64,000 nt of DNA from JBBRBB01 sp038206235 (GTDB lineage: Bacteria > Bacteroidota > Bacteroidia > Chitinophagales > Chitinophagaceae): NCBI GenBank assembly GCA_038206235.1, contig JBBRBB010000018.1, positions 25,775 through 89,774 of the forward strand, in the 5' to 3' direction. The translations under genes and the position numbers were made by a program. The stretch's first letter is position 1. Every line of letters starts with the position of its first letter. This document shows positions 1-8,565 of the stretch, piece by piece. The notes under the pieces are model-generated. The model saw only the letters and a list, made by a program, of their open reading frames with translations. It was not told where the DNA came from and made no database searches.

Positions 1-200
1 AAAATGCTCGGTTGACAAATTTGGAAATGGTATAATGGTGATTGCATTCATGATTTGCTATACAATCTTCTTCTGTAAAAGAATTTAAAAAGTAAATAAT
101 CATTCTTAAGCTTGAAGTTATTTATTTTTTATTTTTGAAATTGCGCGACAATTTAAAAACATTATCCCTTTCCTTTGCATCACCAATAAAAAATATAATT

Positions 201-698
201 ATGAACTTAATTCCAATGTTATTAAAAGAGCTTGACCAGGAAGCTGCAACAACACGCAAAATATTGCAAAGAGTACCTAACGACAAATACGACTCGAAGC
301 CCCATGAAAAAAGCATGCCCATACGAAGGCTGGCTACACATATAGCTGAATTGCCTACCTGGATTACCATGACGCTTACAACCAATGAGCTTGATTTTGC
401 AAATAACCCTTACCAGCCCACAACTATAAACAATACCGTTGAACTGATGGATCATTTTGAAAAATCTTTAGCAGACGGTAAAGCACATTTACAAAAAGTA
501 ACCGAAGAACAATTATCAGAAAACTGGACCTTGCGCAATGGCGACACAATATATTCTACCAACACGAAAGCAGAAGTGCTGCGAATGACGTATTGCCAAA
601 TTGTTCACCACCGTGCACAGTTAGGCGTTTATCTTCGTTTGCTCGATGTGCCCATACCCGGCAGCTACGGACCCAGTGCTGATGAAAATAATTTCTGA
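201..698 (+). CDS. DinB-family protein (four-helix putative metal-binding enzyme)
   Basis: A 165-residue protein of about the usual DinB/YfiT length. The conserved histidines typical of the fold are visible: His47 in the segment LATHIAE, and the pair His136-His137 in IVHHRAQLG near the C terminus. In this family three histidines usually hold a divalent metal; members include thiol-dependent transferases and many proteins of unknown substrate. I chose the ATG at 201 because it begins the helix MNLIPMLLKELDQ; the reading frame extends 22 codons upstream but that part is low-complexity and lacks an ATG. A TATTTTTG box at 130-137 could be the promoter -7 element. A hairpin follows 9 bases after the stop. 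No signal peptide, so cytoplasmic. The substrate cannot be told from sequence. Confidence 0.85.
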   Translation: MNLIPMLLKELDQEAATTRKILQRVPNDKYDSKPHEKSMPIRRLATHIAELPTWITMTLTTNELDFANNPYQPTTINNTVELMDHFEKSLADGKAHLQKVTEEQLSENWTLRNGDTIYSTNTKAEVLRMTYCQIVHHRAQLGVYLRLLDVPIPGSYGPSADENNF

Positions 699-707
699 TA
701 ACATCAC

Positions 708-743
708 AGGAGGGTTGCATTTTTTTTGGGATGCAGCCATCCT
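708..743 (+). terminator. Stem-loop after the DinB gene
   Basis: Bases 708-720 pair with 731-743 (13 positions, one G/A mismatch and one G-T wobble) around a T-rich loop. It starts 9 bases after the stop codon at 698. The T-tract lies in the loop rather than after the stem, so it may act as an mRNA 3' end or pause signal rather than a textbook intrinsic terminator. Confidence 0.5.
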
Positions 744-797
744 CATTTATTACCATCATCAATGCGTCACCAATTTTTTGCTTTCTCACAATTATTT

Positions 798-832
798 CGG
801 TCAGACGGAGACGGCTCTAAGCCGTGAGACCG
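798..832. repeat. Short palindromic intergenic repeat
   Basis: Nested dyad: CGGTC (798-802) with GACCG (828-832), and ACGGCT (811-816) with AGCCGT (820-825) around a 3-base loop. It is GC-rich against an AT-rich background and looks like one of the REP-like elements scattered through Bacteroidota genomes. Confidence 0.4.
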
Positions 833-862
833 TTAAACCTTATTTCACTCTGTGCCACTTAC

Positions 863-893
863 TTTGACCTTGCCAATTATTTATTTATCTTTA
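863..893 (+). promoter_or_regulatory. Predicted Bacteroidota-type promoter for the secreted protein gene
   Basis: TTTG at 863-866, a 19-base spacer, then TATCTTTA at 886-893. This matches the phylum consensus TTTG-N19-TAnnTTTG except for the last base. Transcription would start near 900, leaving a leader of about 75 bases before the ATG at 978. Confidence 0.4.
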
Positions 894-977
894 AATATTC
901 GTACACTTAATTAAACTTGCTAAGAATTCTTAATGAAATTTTTTTTTGAAAACAATCATCAACCAAAAAACTAACAC

Positions 978-1553
978 ATGAAAACTTTAATTTTTTTATT
1001 GCTGACATCCACAATATCATTAAGCTCAATTGCGCAAGATGAGCTCTCAGAAGGCGTAATCCTGCTTTTTAAAAACGTAAAAACCAAATTAACTGATGCT
1101 GAAAAAAATGAAATATATACAGCGCTTGGATTTATGCTCACAAAAGATAAAACAAAATTTGTTGATAAAACTGATAAAGACAATGACTTTCCTTACGATG
1201 TAAGCGTGTATCCCACAGACCTGAACAAAGATGGCAAAGAAGAAATTTTTGTTTTATTAGGCAATTCCGCTCTTTTCGGAATGGCAGGCGCCACTACAGA
1301 CCTTTTTATAAAAGACGCAACAGGAAAATATATTTTAAATTCACTCGATGGTATGCTTCCTCTTGCATTGACTACTGCAAACCTCGGTTACCCTGATTTA
1401 TTGCCCGGCGTTCCCGGCATGGAATTACCGGAATGGCGATGGAATGGAAAGCAATATAAATTTTACAAGAATATTCCCGATAGTGCTGCACAAAAAATGA
1501 AGACGACCAACATTGAAGACCTTAGTAAGGCTTATACAAAAACAATAAAATAA
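978..1553 (+). CDS. Secreted protein of unknown function with an FG-GAP-like calcium-loop segment
   Basis: A 191-residue protein. Residues 1-20 form a clear signal peptide (hydrophobic core FLLLTSTISLSSIA, cleavage near AQ). The mature part contains DLNKDGKEEIFVLLG, a Dx[DN]xDG-type loop followed by a strand, as in FG-GAP/VCBS or EF-hand-like repeats, so calcium binding is plausible. I do not recognise a named family. It is a single gene: a predicted promoter lies upstream and the convergent ligase gene ends 20 bases downstream. It probably acts in the periplasm or at the cell surface. Confidence 0.75.
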   Translation: MKTLIFLLLTSTISLSSIAQDELSEGVILLFKNVKTKLTDAEKNEIYTALGFMLTKDKTKFVDKTDKDNDFPYDVSVYPTDLNKDGKEEIFVLLGNSALFGMAGATTDLFIKDATGKYILNSLDGMLPLALTTANLGYPDLLPGVPGMELPEWRWNGKQYKFYKNIPDSAAQKMKTTNIEDLSKAYTKTIK

Positions 1554-1573
1554 TTGCCGGCGTTTTTTATTCT

Positions 1574-3307
1574 TTAATTTTTTGATGTTTGGTTTCTATG
1601 TGATTTCTTTGGCGGCTTAACTATCTTTTCATTCTTTTCATTCTTTGCAGCTTTATCTTCCCGCAATCCCATGAACACCGGATGACGAAGAATTCCTCCT
1701 TTCGTTTTTTCTGAATATTTTATTTCGCAAACCCGTTCAGGCCTTACCCATGTTGCAGGCATATTGGTTTTAGGTTTTGTTTTGAAAGCATAGTCTTTAG
1801 TGATTAGCGGCTGCAGTTTATTGAAAACATATTTCAGTGATTCATCACCGAAGCCGGTGCCCGTATGACCAATGTATTTTAATTCGCTTCCTTTATACTT
1901 ACCGAGAATAAGTGCGCCAAACAGTTTGCGGCCGTTACGGGGTCGGGTGAATCCGCAAACGATTGCTTCTAACTGCAGGTTGTTTTTAATTTTTAACCAG
2001 TTCTTTGTTCTGAAATTTATGGTATAAGCGCTGTCAGCTTTTTTTGCTATGATACCTTCCAGATTTTGTTCTAAAGCAAGCTTGAAAAATGCTTCACCCT
2101 CTTCAGCAATATGGTCGCTGAATTTTAATATGTCATTATCTTTCGGAATCAGGTTTTGTAAAATGATTTTTCGTTCTATGAGAGGTAACTCCATTAAATC
2201 TTTTGCATCGTACCATACAATATCAAACAAATAATAAACAAGCTTTGCAGGCTCACCGGTTTTGCGAACGTTCTGCAGTCTTTGAAAATCGGGGAAACCT
2301 TTTTCATTCACAGCAACAATTTCGCCATCGAGCACTGCATTTATTTTCAATTGTTCAAGCGCCTCTGCAACAGGCTTAAAAATTTTATTGTAAGAGAGAA
2401 GATTTCTTGAAAGTATTTCCACCTTCCCTTTTTTAAGAAATGAAACTGCACGGTAGCCATCCCATTTAATTTCATAAATCCAGTTAGCATTGCTGAAAGG
2501 CTTGTCAACCACCGTTGCAAGCATGGGTTTAAAGGGTTCAGGGAAAGGAGCTTTTTTTGCTTTTGCAAGATATTCTTTTATTAACTCATCATTATTATTT
2601 GAAGTAGTTACTGCAATATTTGCAGTGACTACTTCTTTAGGGCTTTTTTTTTTACCTGCTGATGCAGTTGCTTTTGGTGTAGCTTTCTTTTTTATTTTTG
2701 CTGCACGGTTGCTATGCCAAACACTTTTGCTTTTTGTTGCAACTTCTTCAACTGTAAGATTTGATTTTACTGATTGAGCTTTTTCTGTTATATCATTTTG
2801 TGAAGCATATTTATCTCTGTGTTTCATAAGAAGCCATGAATTTTCATGGTATCCTGAAGTCTTTACCAGCCCAAAACTTCCTTTCAGTTTTTTTCCATGT
2901 AAGATTATTTTAAGAGCGCCCTGATGCAGTTGGTGCAGCAAACTCTTCTCCTGTTTCTTTTTATCTGTTGATGTTCCTTCTTCTGGCTCATAAGTTCCTT
3001 CATCCCAAACAATCACAGTGCCTGCGCCGTAATTGCCTTCGGGGATTATTCCTTCAAAAGTTCTGTAATCGTAAGGATGGTCCTCAACCATCATAGCAAG
3101 CCGCTTAACATCGGGGTCAAGAGAAGGACCTTTCGGCACCGCCCAGCTTTTTAAAACGCCATCCATCTCTAAGCGAAAATCATAATGCAGGTGAGAAGCT
3201 GCATGTTTTTGTACAACGAAATGCAGCTTGGCAGCATGGGCATTACCGCCGGTGGGTTCAGGCGTATCATCGAAATGCCTTTTTCTTTTATATTCGGTTA
3301 AAGCCAT
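1574..3307 (-). CDS. ligD: ATP-dependent DNA ligase, LigD type (phosphoesterase plus ligase domains, no polymerase)
   Basis: A 577-residue protein starting at the ATG at 3307 (MALTEYKRKRHFD); the frame runs further upstream but without family-like sequence. Residues about 1-160 form the LigD 3'-phosphoesterase domain (HLHYDFRLEMDG, HPYDYRTFEG, IPEGNYGAGT). A lysine-rich linker follows. The ligase core starts near residue 255, with motif I EIKWDGYRA and the adenylated lysine at about Lys281, then DGEIVA, EGIIAKK and the OB-fold ending in RPERVCEIKYSE. The family seals double-strand breaks by non-homologous end joining with Ku. The primase-polymerase domain of the full three-domain LigD is absent and no ku gene is in this window, so either may be encoded elsewhere. 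The basic tail may bind DNA. Confidence 0.92.
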   Translation of the reverse strand: MALTEYKRKRHFDDTPEPTGGNAHAAKLHFVVQKHAASHLHYDFRLEMDGVLKSWAVPKGPSLDPDVKRLAMMVEDHPYDYRTFEGIIPEGNYGAGTVIVWDEGTYEPEEGTSTDKKKQEKSLLHQLHQGALKIILHGKKLKGSFGLVKTSGYHENSWLLMKHRDKYASQNDITEKAQSVKSNLTVEEVATKSKSVWHSNRAAKIKKKATPKATASAGKKKSPKEVVTANIAVTTSNNNDELIKEYLAKAKKAPFPEPFKPMLATVVDKPFSNANWIYEIKWDGYRAVSFLKKGKVEILSRNLLSYNKIFKPVAEALEQLKINAVLDGEIVAVNEKGFPDFQRLQNVRKTGEPAKLVYYLFDIVWYDAKDLMELPLIERKIILQNLIPKDNDILKFSDHIAEEGEAFFKLALEQNLEGIIAKKADSAYTINFRTKNWLKIKNNLQLEAIVCGFTRPRNGRKLFGALILGKYKGSELKYIGHTGTGFGDESLKYVFNKLQPLITKDYAFKTKPKTNMPATWVRPERVCEIKYSEKTKGGILRHPVFMGLREDKAAKNEKNEKIVKPPKKSHRNQTSKN

Positions 3308-3700
3308 AAGATTAAATTCAATTGGAGAAAAATTTAAAAAATCATGCCGCAATGTAAACAATATTTAGAAAGCTAATTCCTTAGAGCAGTTAATCATACA
3401 TGTTACTTTTGTTTTTCAATAATAAAAAAATGGCGAACATTGGGGTGAAAGCGGAAGAAACCCAAGACCGGTGAATGTTGACTGCGTACTGAATATTCAA
3501 CAACGATGTGAAATAAGAACCGTAAAATTTTTCTTCAGAAATGGGCCGGGCTCCAGCAAAAAGAAAACAGACAGCATGCTCAATGGAAGAACTTATTATG
3601 AGATGCCTTTAGCAGAACAATTAGAGGAATTGGATTTTGTCTTCCTTGAAAATCAAAAATGAGATTTTCGATTTTCAATGATAATGTTTAGCTTTACAGT
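3308..3700. other. Intergenic stretch between ligD and the ATPase gene
   Basis: About 390 bases. It holds a perfect TAnnTTTG box on the plus strand (TACTTTTG, 3404-3411), without a well-placed TTTG upstream, and a 63-codon open frame (3471-3662) that I do not accept as a gene. The hairpin described separately lies at its right end. Confidence 0.4.
3646..3678. repeat. Left hairpin flanking the DUF4143 ATPase gene
   Basis: TTGAAAATC (3646-3654) pairs with GATTTTCAA (3670-3678); the stem continues inward to about 15 base pairs with one mismatch around a 3-base loop. The same core, TTGAAAATCAAAAAT, recurs in the hairpin just after the gene (4873-4914). Confidence 0.6.
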
Positions 3701-4870
3701 GTGATTGAAAGAAGGCTGCATAAAGAAATCATTTCATTGCTAAAGCAATTTCCTGCAGTGGCAATACTCGGCGCAAGACAGGTTGGCAAAACTACACTTG
3801 CCAAACAAATAGCTGCTGCACAGAAAAGACCGGTCATTTATTTAGACCTCGAAAACCCATTGGATGTCCGTCGTCTTGCAGATCCTTACACATTTCTTAC
3901 AGATAACAAAGACAAATGTATTGTGATTGATGAAGTGCAAACCATTCCTTCATTATTTGCTGTGCTGCGTTCTGTGATAGATAAAGACAGGCGTAATGGC
4001 AGGTTTATTTTATTGGGCAGCGCTTCACCGCAGTTGGTGAAAGGGGTCTCAGAATCACTGGCGGGAAGAATTACATATCGCGAACTCACTCCCATTAGTT
4101 TTACTGAGTTGCCCCATAAAATAAGCCGTTATAAGCACTGGCTCCGCGGTGGCTTTCCAACACCATTGCTTGCAGGAAACGAAAGAGTAGCCACAGAATG
4201 GATGAACAGCTTTGTGAGAAGTTATGCAGAAAGAGATTTAAACACTTTGTTTGGTGTTGCCCTCACCAGCAACATCATTAGTCGCTTATTGAGTATGCTG
4301 GCTCATGTAAATGGTACAGTATGGAATGCAGAAATGATGGCACGCTCATTAGGTATTACAGCACCAACTATAAACCGGTATGTTGATTTTCTGGAAGGAG
4401 CATTTTTGGTGCATCGCTTACCCGCTTTTTTTATTAATACCCGTAAGCGTTTGGTAAAGGCGCCGAAAGTTTATATAAGAGACAGCGGCTTGCTGCATAA
4501 ACTAAGCAATGTTCAAAACATGCATGAGCTAAAGGGACATCCTGTTGTTGGTTCTTCATGGGAAGGCTACGTAGCAGAGCAGGTGCAACAATTGAAACCA
4601 ACCGGAACAGATTTGTATTACTACCGCACACAAACCGGCGCTGAATATGATATGGTGATTGCAAAAGGTATTCATCCTGTTGCCTGCATAGAAGTAAAGC
4701 TTAGCAATGCCCCAACTATCAGTAAAGGGAATATGCAAAGTATTGCGGACTTAAAAACCAAAAAGAATTTTGTGGTGGTGCCTGATGCGGATGAATACAA
4801 GACAAAAGAAGGGATTATTATCTGTAATATACAAACTTTTCTTATAAAATATCTGTTGAAGCTAAAATAA
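3701..4870 (+). CDS. AAA_14/DUF4143 ATP-binding protein
   Basis: A 389-residue P-loop ATPase. The Walker A motif is GARQVGKTT (residues 24-32) and Walker B is CIVIDEVQ (about 73-80). The central region has the family signature GGFPTPLL and a segment with SYAERDL. The C-terminal DUF4143 half includes a winged-helix-like part (ARSLGITAPTINRYVDFLEG), then IRDSGLLHKL, WEGYVAEQV and a nuclease-fold-like tail (EYDMVI, CIEVKLS). The start must be the GTG at 3701: an in-frame TAG lies at 3689-3691 and later ATG codons fall beyond Walker A. These proteins are very common in Bacteroidota and archaea and their role is unsettled. The gene sits alone between two matching hairpins. Confidence 0.9.
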   Translation: MIERRLHKEIISLLKQFPAVAILGARQVGKTTLAKQIAAAQKRPVIYLDLENPLDVRRLADPYTFLTDNKDKCIVIDEVQTIPSLFAVLRSVIDKDRRNGRFILLGSASPQLVKGVSESLAGRITYRELTPISFTELPHKISRYKHWLRGGFPTPLLAGNERVATEWMNSFVRSYAERDLNTLFGVALTSNIISRLLSMLAHVNGTVWNAEMMARSLGITAPTINRYVDFLEGAFLVHRLPAFFINTRKRLVKAPKVYIRDSGLLHKLSNVQNMHELKGHPVVGSSWEGYVAEQVQQLKPTGTDLYYYRTQTGAEYDMVIAKGIHPVACIEVKLSNAPTISKGNMQSIADLKTKKNFVVVPDADEYKTKEGIIICNIQTFLIKYLLKLK

Positions 4871-4872
4871 TC

Positions 4873-4914
4873 ATCCCTTGAAAATCAAAAATTGTATTTT
4901 TGATTTTCAGGGAT
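4873..4914 (+). terminator. Right hairpin after the DUF4143 ATPase gene
   Basis: A near-perfect stem: 4873-4892 pairs with 4896-4914 around the loop TGT, with one bulged base. It begins 2 bases after the stop codon and is followed by an AT-rich stretch, so it may terminate transcription. Its inner sequence matches the hairpin upstream of the gene. Confidence 0.6.
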
Positions 4915-5093
4915 AAAGCTCCAGAAGTTTATTGGCTATTCTTCCAAAATACTATCCCTCTGCTAAGTTCATACATGGTTGATTTATTTTTTGTATGCAA
5001 AATTAATTCACCAGGTGGCAGAATGTGCATTAAACATTTTTCGTTTAGGAATATGCAGGAGGTTTTGTATTTTGCTGTATAAAATTTTCACTT

Positions 5094-5933
5094 ATGAAGG
5101 AAGAACCTGAACATCTGAATGAAGATGAAAAACTGAAAGCTGAAAATGATTTTATGAAAATGAAAATCATGCTCGAGCATGGCGCACAATTTCATTCGGG
5201 AAATACTGATGGAGAATTGCCTGCTGAAATTGAAAGTGAATTTTTGAAAAATATTATTGAATTTGAAAAACAGTTTGAACAACACAAAACGATGAGTGTG
5301 TATGATAAGCTTGGTAAGCCGCAGCAATTTAAGCCTGCGAATGAAATAAGAGATGATGAAATAGAAAAGGCATGGCAAAATTTATTAGCATACATGAATG
5401 AACATGGCATTGATCTTTCTGCCTGCAGCCCGAAAGTTACAGCACGGGAGCTATATCGTTTTACAACGGAAGAATTATTTAAGCAGGAAACAGATGATAT
5501 GGATATGCCGGGATGGACGACCAATTTTATTTACGATGAGTTTTATCCCGACCATGAATATGAGAACACAAGAACTGCTGTGGATGATTGTATAAAACCC
5601 ATTTTAGAGAAAGAACCTTTTGAATGGATGCATCATTTCGGAAAAGAAAATATAAGGCTGAATAATCATTACCCTTTAATGCAGGATGATTTTAAAACCA
5701 TTATTAACCGTTTTAAAGATGCTTATGACGAGATTGAGTTGAGTGATATTAATACCGATTGCTGTGATATGGCCGATACCTTATGCAATGTAGCAGGAAC
5801 TTACTCGGCAAAAGGCAAACTTGAAAATGAAACAATACAATGGAGCGGAAAATGGCTGGTTGCGTTTGATCTTGATGAAGAATTTGGTTATTGGTATATC
5901 AACAATGTGCAGATAGAAAATATTATGCTTTAA
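5094..5933 (+). CDS. Conserved-looking cytoplasmic protein, unknown function
   Basis: A 279-residue acidic protein with no signal peptide or membrane segment. The N-terminal third is charged and helical (MKEEPEHLNEDEKLKAEND), followed by a mixed alpha/beta part with several aromatic and acidic residues (WTTNFIYDEFYPDHEYE). The C terminus WLVAFDLDEEFGYWYINN looks like a beta-hairpin. I do not recognise the family. The ATG at 5094 fits the start of the charged helix. It is isolated on both sides by more than 200 bases, so it is probably transcribed alone. Confidence 0.7.
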   Translation: MKEEPEHLNEDEKLKAENDFMKMKIMLEHGAQFHSGNTDGELPAEIESEFLKNIIEFEKQFEQHKTMSVYDKLGKPQQFKPANEIRDDEIEKAWQNLLAYMNEHGIDLSACSPKVTARELYRFTTEELFKQETDDMDMPGWTTNFIYDEFYPDHEYENTRTAVDDCIKPILEKEPFEWMHHFGKENIRLNNHYPLMQDDFKTIINRFKDAYDEIELSDINTDCCDMADTLCNVAGTYSAKGKLENETIQWSGKWLVAFDLDEEFGYWYINNVQIENIML

Positions 5934-6222
5934 ATTCTATTCCTTTACACAATTGATTTTACTGCTATTTCATTGCATGTAAAAAACTTATCAAAAAAAT
6001 ATTTCATCTAATTTACTTCCTATTCTTCTCTTACTCCAACTTTACTAACGTTCTTACTGCGTTCTTTGCTTTGATTTGTTTGCAATAACAATTCAGTTTT
6101 AAAATGAATTAAAAAAATAATGACACTAATATGGAAATTTGAAGGCAATAAATATTGGGTATGTATTATTGTTGTACTGAATTGCAGTAATAACAATTTA
6201 TTTTTGCTTTAAAGAATAAAAA

Positions 6223-6600
6223 ATGAAACATCTAAAAATCCCTGAAGGTTATCAAACAGTAATGCCTTACCTGATTGTAAAAGGCGCTGCTGATTTTTTA
6301 AAATTCACTCAGCATGTTTTTGGCGCCACTGAGAAATTGAAAAAAATGAGAGATGAAAATCTTATCATGCATGCAGAGATTATGATTGGCACCAGCACCA
6401 TTATGTTTGCCGATAGTACAGAACAATTTAGACCAAGACCGGCAGGTATGTTTATCTATGTTGATGATGCAGATGAAACTTATAAAAAAGCATTGAGCGA
6501 AGGAGCAACGAACATAATGGAACCGGCAGACCAAAGCTACGGCAGAAGTTGCGGCATTAGAGATGCTTTTGGAAATGAGTGGTGGATAACGTCTGCTTGA
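6223..6600 (+). CDS. VOC-family (glyoxalase/PhnB-like) protein
   Basis: A 125-residue single vicinal-oxygen-chelate domain. It shows the PhnB-like opening (YQTVMPYLIVKGAADFLKFT and FGATEK), HAEIMIGTSTIMFAD in the middle, and the closing SYGRSCGIRDAFGNEWWIT; the DxFGNxW ending is diagnostic. The two betaalphabetabetabeta modules are complete. The family includes glyoxalases, antibiotic-binding proteins and dioxygenases; the substrate here is unknown. A perfect -7 box (TATTTTTG, 6199-6206) sits 16 bases before the ATG, and a terminator-like hairpin follows the stop. Cytoplasmic. Confidence 0.9.
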   Translation: MKHLKIPEGYQTVMPYLIVKGAADFLKFTQHVFGATEKLKKMRDENLIMHAEIMIGTSTIMFADSTEQFRPRPAGMFIYVDDADETYKKALSEGATNIMEPADQSYGRSCGIRDAFGNEWWITSA

Positions 6601-6612
6601 TATTATGAACAG

Positions 6613-6646
6613 AAAACCTGTGAAATTTAAGACCCTCACAGGTTTT
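6613..6646 (+). terminator. Hairpin terminator of the CCTGTGA/TCACAGG repeat type
   Basis: AAAACCTGTGA (6613-6623) pairs with TCACAGGTTTT (6636-6646), an 11-base-pair stem followed by a long T-rich run. It lies 12 bases after the VOC gene stop and ends 7 bases from the stop of the convergent delta-60 gene. The arm sequence is shared with repeats at 16088-16120 and 61684-61694. Confidence 0.65.
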
Positions 6647-6652
6647 ATTTTT

Positions 6653-8536
6653 TTATTCTTTTATAAATTGATAAGTATTGCTGTTGTTATCTTCTTCTAC
6701 TTTTAAATAATATGTTCCCTGTTTTAATTTACTAACATTAAAATCATAGCTCTCAGCATTTACAGTTGACTTCTTTATTATACTTCCCTGTGAGTTAACG
6801 ATAGTAAGTGTTGTGGTGTTTGAAGATTTTAAGCCGCTTACATGCAACACATCTTTTACAGGATTGGGATACATAGTGAAAGCTGAAATATTATCTGTTT
6901 CACTTATCACATCTGAATAAGCAACACTGCCATCGTTATCTACTGCTTTTATGCGGTAGAAGTTTCTCGTTTGTTTCTCGTTTGATGTTTGCGAAAGAGC
7001 ATAGCTATACGTTTCGGATTTCGCATTTCCAATTTCGCCTGTCCCGCCAAAGGCGGGAGATTTATTAATTCTTGCAATTTCTGTAAAGTTTGCTGTAGCA
7101 TTATTACTGCGCTCAATGCTGTAATAAGCTGTGTTATTATTAGGTTGCAAATCCTGCCAGTTAAGAATGTGATGCTTTATCCATCTCTTGATACGGGTAA
7201 TTAATGGCAACTTCACTGGGTCTCCAAAGTAGCGGGCAAGGGCAAAATATAACCCAGTTGAATAACTTGAAGAATTACCTGCTAATACAAATTTTCCATT
7301 TGTAGTTTGTGCCATTGAATACGCCTGGTCATAAGAGTCTTGTACGTTTATATCATCGAAGTTTGTAATAGTAATACCATTGTCTCCAAAAGAACTATCC
7401 AATGTTCCATTTGAATTATATCTTTCAGTTAAAAACTCTAAACCATCACCGAAAATATTAATAGATACATTTCCGCAAATAGTTATTTTGTTGTCAAATA
7501 TAATTAAATCATAAGCTATTGAGATTAGACCTTCAATTTCAGTTGTTGCTATGCCATTTACCCCAAAGCTTGAATCTATGCTGCCATCTGCATTATACCT
7601 GGCAATGGCAACAGAATGTTTAAATAAGCTTCCCTGGTTGCCAATTCCTACAATTTTGTCATCGGATTGAATATCAATTTTCCCCATATTATAATCATTC
7701 TTGCCGAATTCACTGTAGTGGATACCATTTTTTCCAAAGCTTTCATCCCGGCTGCCATCGGGTAGAAGCCTGAAAAGAGTGGGCTTTGAATCGCCGGATG
7801 TCGCAGTTCCCAGGGAAAAACCAACCACAATTTTTCCATCTTTTTGTAAACCAAGATAACCACCACCCACAGAAAAGAAAAATTCGTCAACAAGAATCCG
7901 CCCATTTTCCCCAAAACTATTATCCGGATTTCCATTTCTATCATACCGTAAAACAAACAAAGCATCATCTGTACTTTCAATATCAGGGGTATACGTTCCT
8001 CCAATTAAAATTGCACCATCAGGTTGTAATATCATGCTTACCGGAATCAGGGATGTTTGAATATTTCCATTTGCAAAGACATAAGTTGCTTCACCATTTT
8101 TTCCAAAGGTTGTGTCTTTAATGCCATTACTGAGAAACCTGTTAATACATACGCATTGAGCATAAGGATTAGCAACAGAGTAACCCCAACCTTCAGCAAG
8201 AATTTTTCCATCGGGCAAAGCCAATACCGTGAAGCTTTCCCTGAAATAGCATTCATCACCCCCGTCAATTAAAGCAATCCCACTGTCTCCAAATGTTTCA
8301 TCAATGGTGCCATCTTCATTTAATCGTATCAGTGTACTATTAATAATGCCTAAAATCTTATTGTCTTGTTGTGCAGCAACATCTTTACAATCTGTAAGAG
8401 ATGTTACTAACATTTTACCATTTGTGCCGAAAGTGCTGTCAAGCATGCCAGGCTGGGCGTTAGCCTGCAGGGTTCCCGTCTGAGCATAAGCCATTAAGGA
8501 AATAAATAATGCGATAAATGTTATATTCTTTTTCAT
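6653..8536 (-). CDS. Secreted delta-60 repeat protein with T9SS C-terminal sorting domain
   Basis: A 627-residue protein. Residues 1-18 are a signal peptide ending in AYAQ. Residues about 30-430 contain repeated units with the hallmark [LI]D.[ST]FG.[ND]G (LDSTFGTNGK, IDETFGDSGI, IDSSFGVNGI, LDSSFGDNGI), the delta-60 repeat family that likely forms beta-propeller blades. A linker rich in Asn and Ser leads to a type A sorting domain (about 555-627: FTMYPNPVKDVLHVSG, then LKQGTYYLKVE and FIKE). The family route is Sec export, T9SS passage through the outer membrane and surface attachment or release. A REP-like palindrome (7042-7058) lies inside the coding sequence. The binding target or activity is unknown. 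Confidence 0.9.
   Translation of the reverse strand: MKKNITFIALFISLMAYAQTGTLQANAQPGMLDSTFGTNGKMLVTSLTDCKDVAAQQDNKILGIINSTLIRLNEDGTIDETFGDSGIALIDGGDECYFRESFTVLALPDGKILAEGWGYSVANPYAQCVCINRFLSNGIKDTTFGKNGEATYVFANGNIQTSLIPVSMILQPDGAILIGGTYTPDIESTDDALFVLRYDRNGNPDNSFGENGRILVDEFFFSVGGGYLGLQKDGKIVVGFSLGTATSGDSKPTLFRLLPDGSRDESFGKNGIHYSEFGKNDYNMGKIDIQSDDKIVGIGNQGSLFKHSVAIARYNADGSIDSSFGVNGIATTEIEGLISIAYDLIIFDNKITICGNVSINIFGDGLEFLTERYNSNGTLDSSFGDNGITITNFDDINVQDSYDQAYSMAQTTNGKFVLAGNSSSYSTGLYFALARYFGDPVKLPLITRIKRWIKHHILNWQDLQPNNNTAYYSIERSNNATANFTEIARINKSPAFGGTGEIGNAKSETYSYALSQTSNEKQTRNFYRIKAVDNDGSVAYSDVISETDNISAFTMYPNPVKDVLHVSGLKSSNTTTLTIVNSQGSIIKKSTVNAESYDFNVSKLKQGTYYLKVEEDNNSNTYQFIKE
7042..7058. repeat. 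GC-rich palindrome inside the delta-60 coding sequence
   Basis: TCCCGCC (7042-7048) and GGCGGGA (7052-7058) around AAA. It is read on the minus strand as part of the linker SPAFGGTGEIGNAK. The GC content and perfect symmetry are unlike the surrounding codons and resemble an inserted intergenic-type repeat. Confidence 0.5.
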
Positions 8537-8565
8537 ATAAAAAGTTTTATTTGATTAATGATATT

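Noticed and set aside
646..867. 73-codon plus-strand frame across the DinB gene end
   Set aside because: Runs through the stem-loop and the palindromic repeat; overlaps a confident gene.
2490..2777. 95-codon frame opposite ligD
   Set aside because: Antisense of the lysine/alanine-rich linker; its hydrophobic Phe/Ala run mirrors the Lys codons.
3471..3662. 63-codon open frame upstream of the DUF4143 ATPase
   Set aside because: No family character, biased composition, and its 3' end is simply the left hairpin; no start context.
4900..5082. 60-codon frame after the ATPase
   Set aside because: Begins inside the hairpin without an ATG and has no recognisable sequence.
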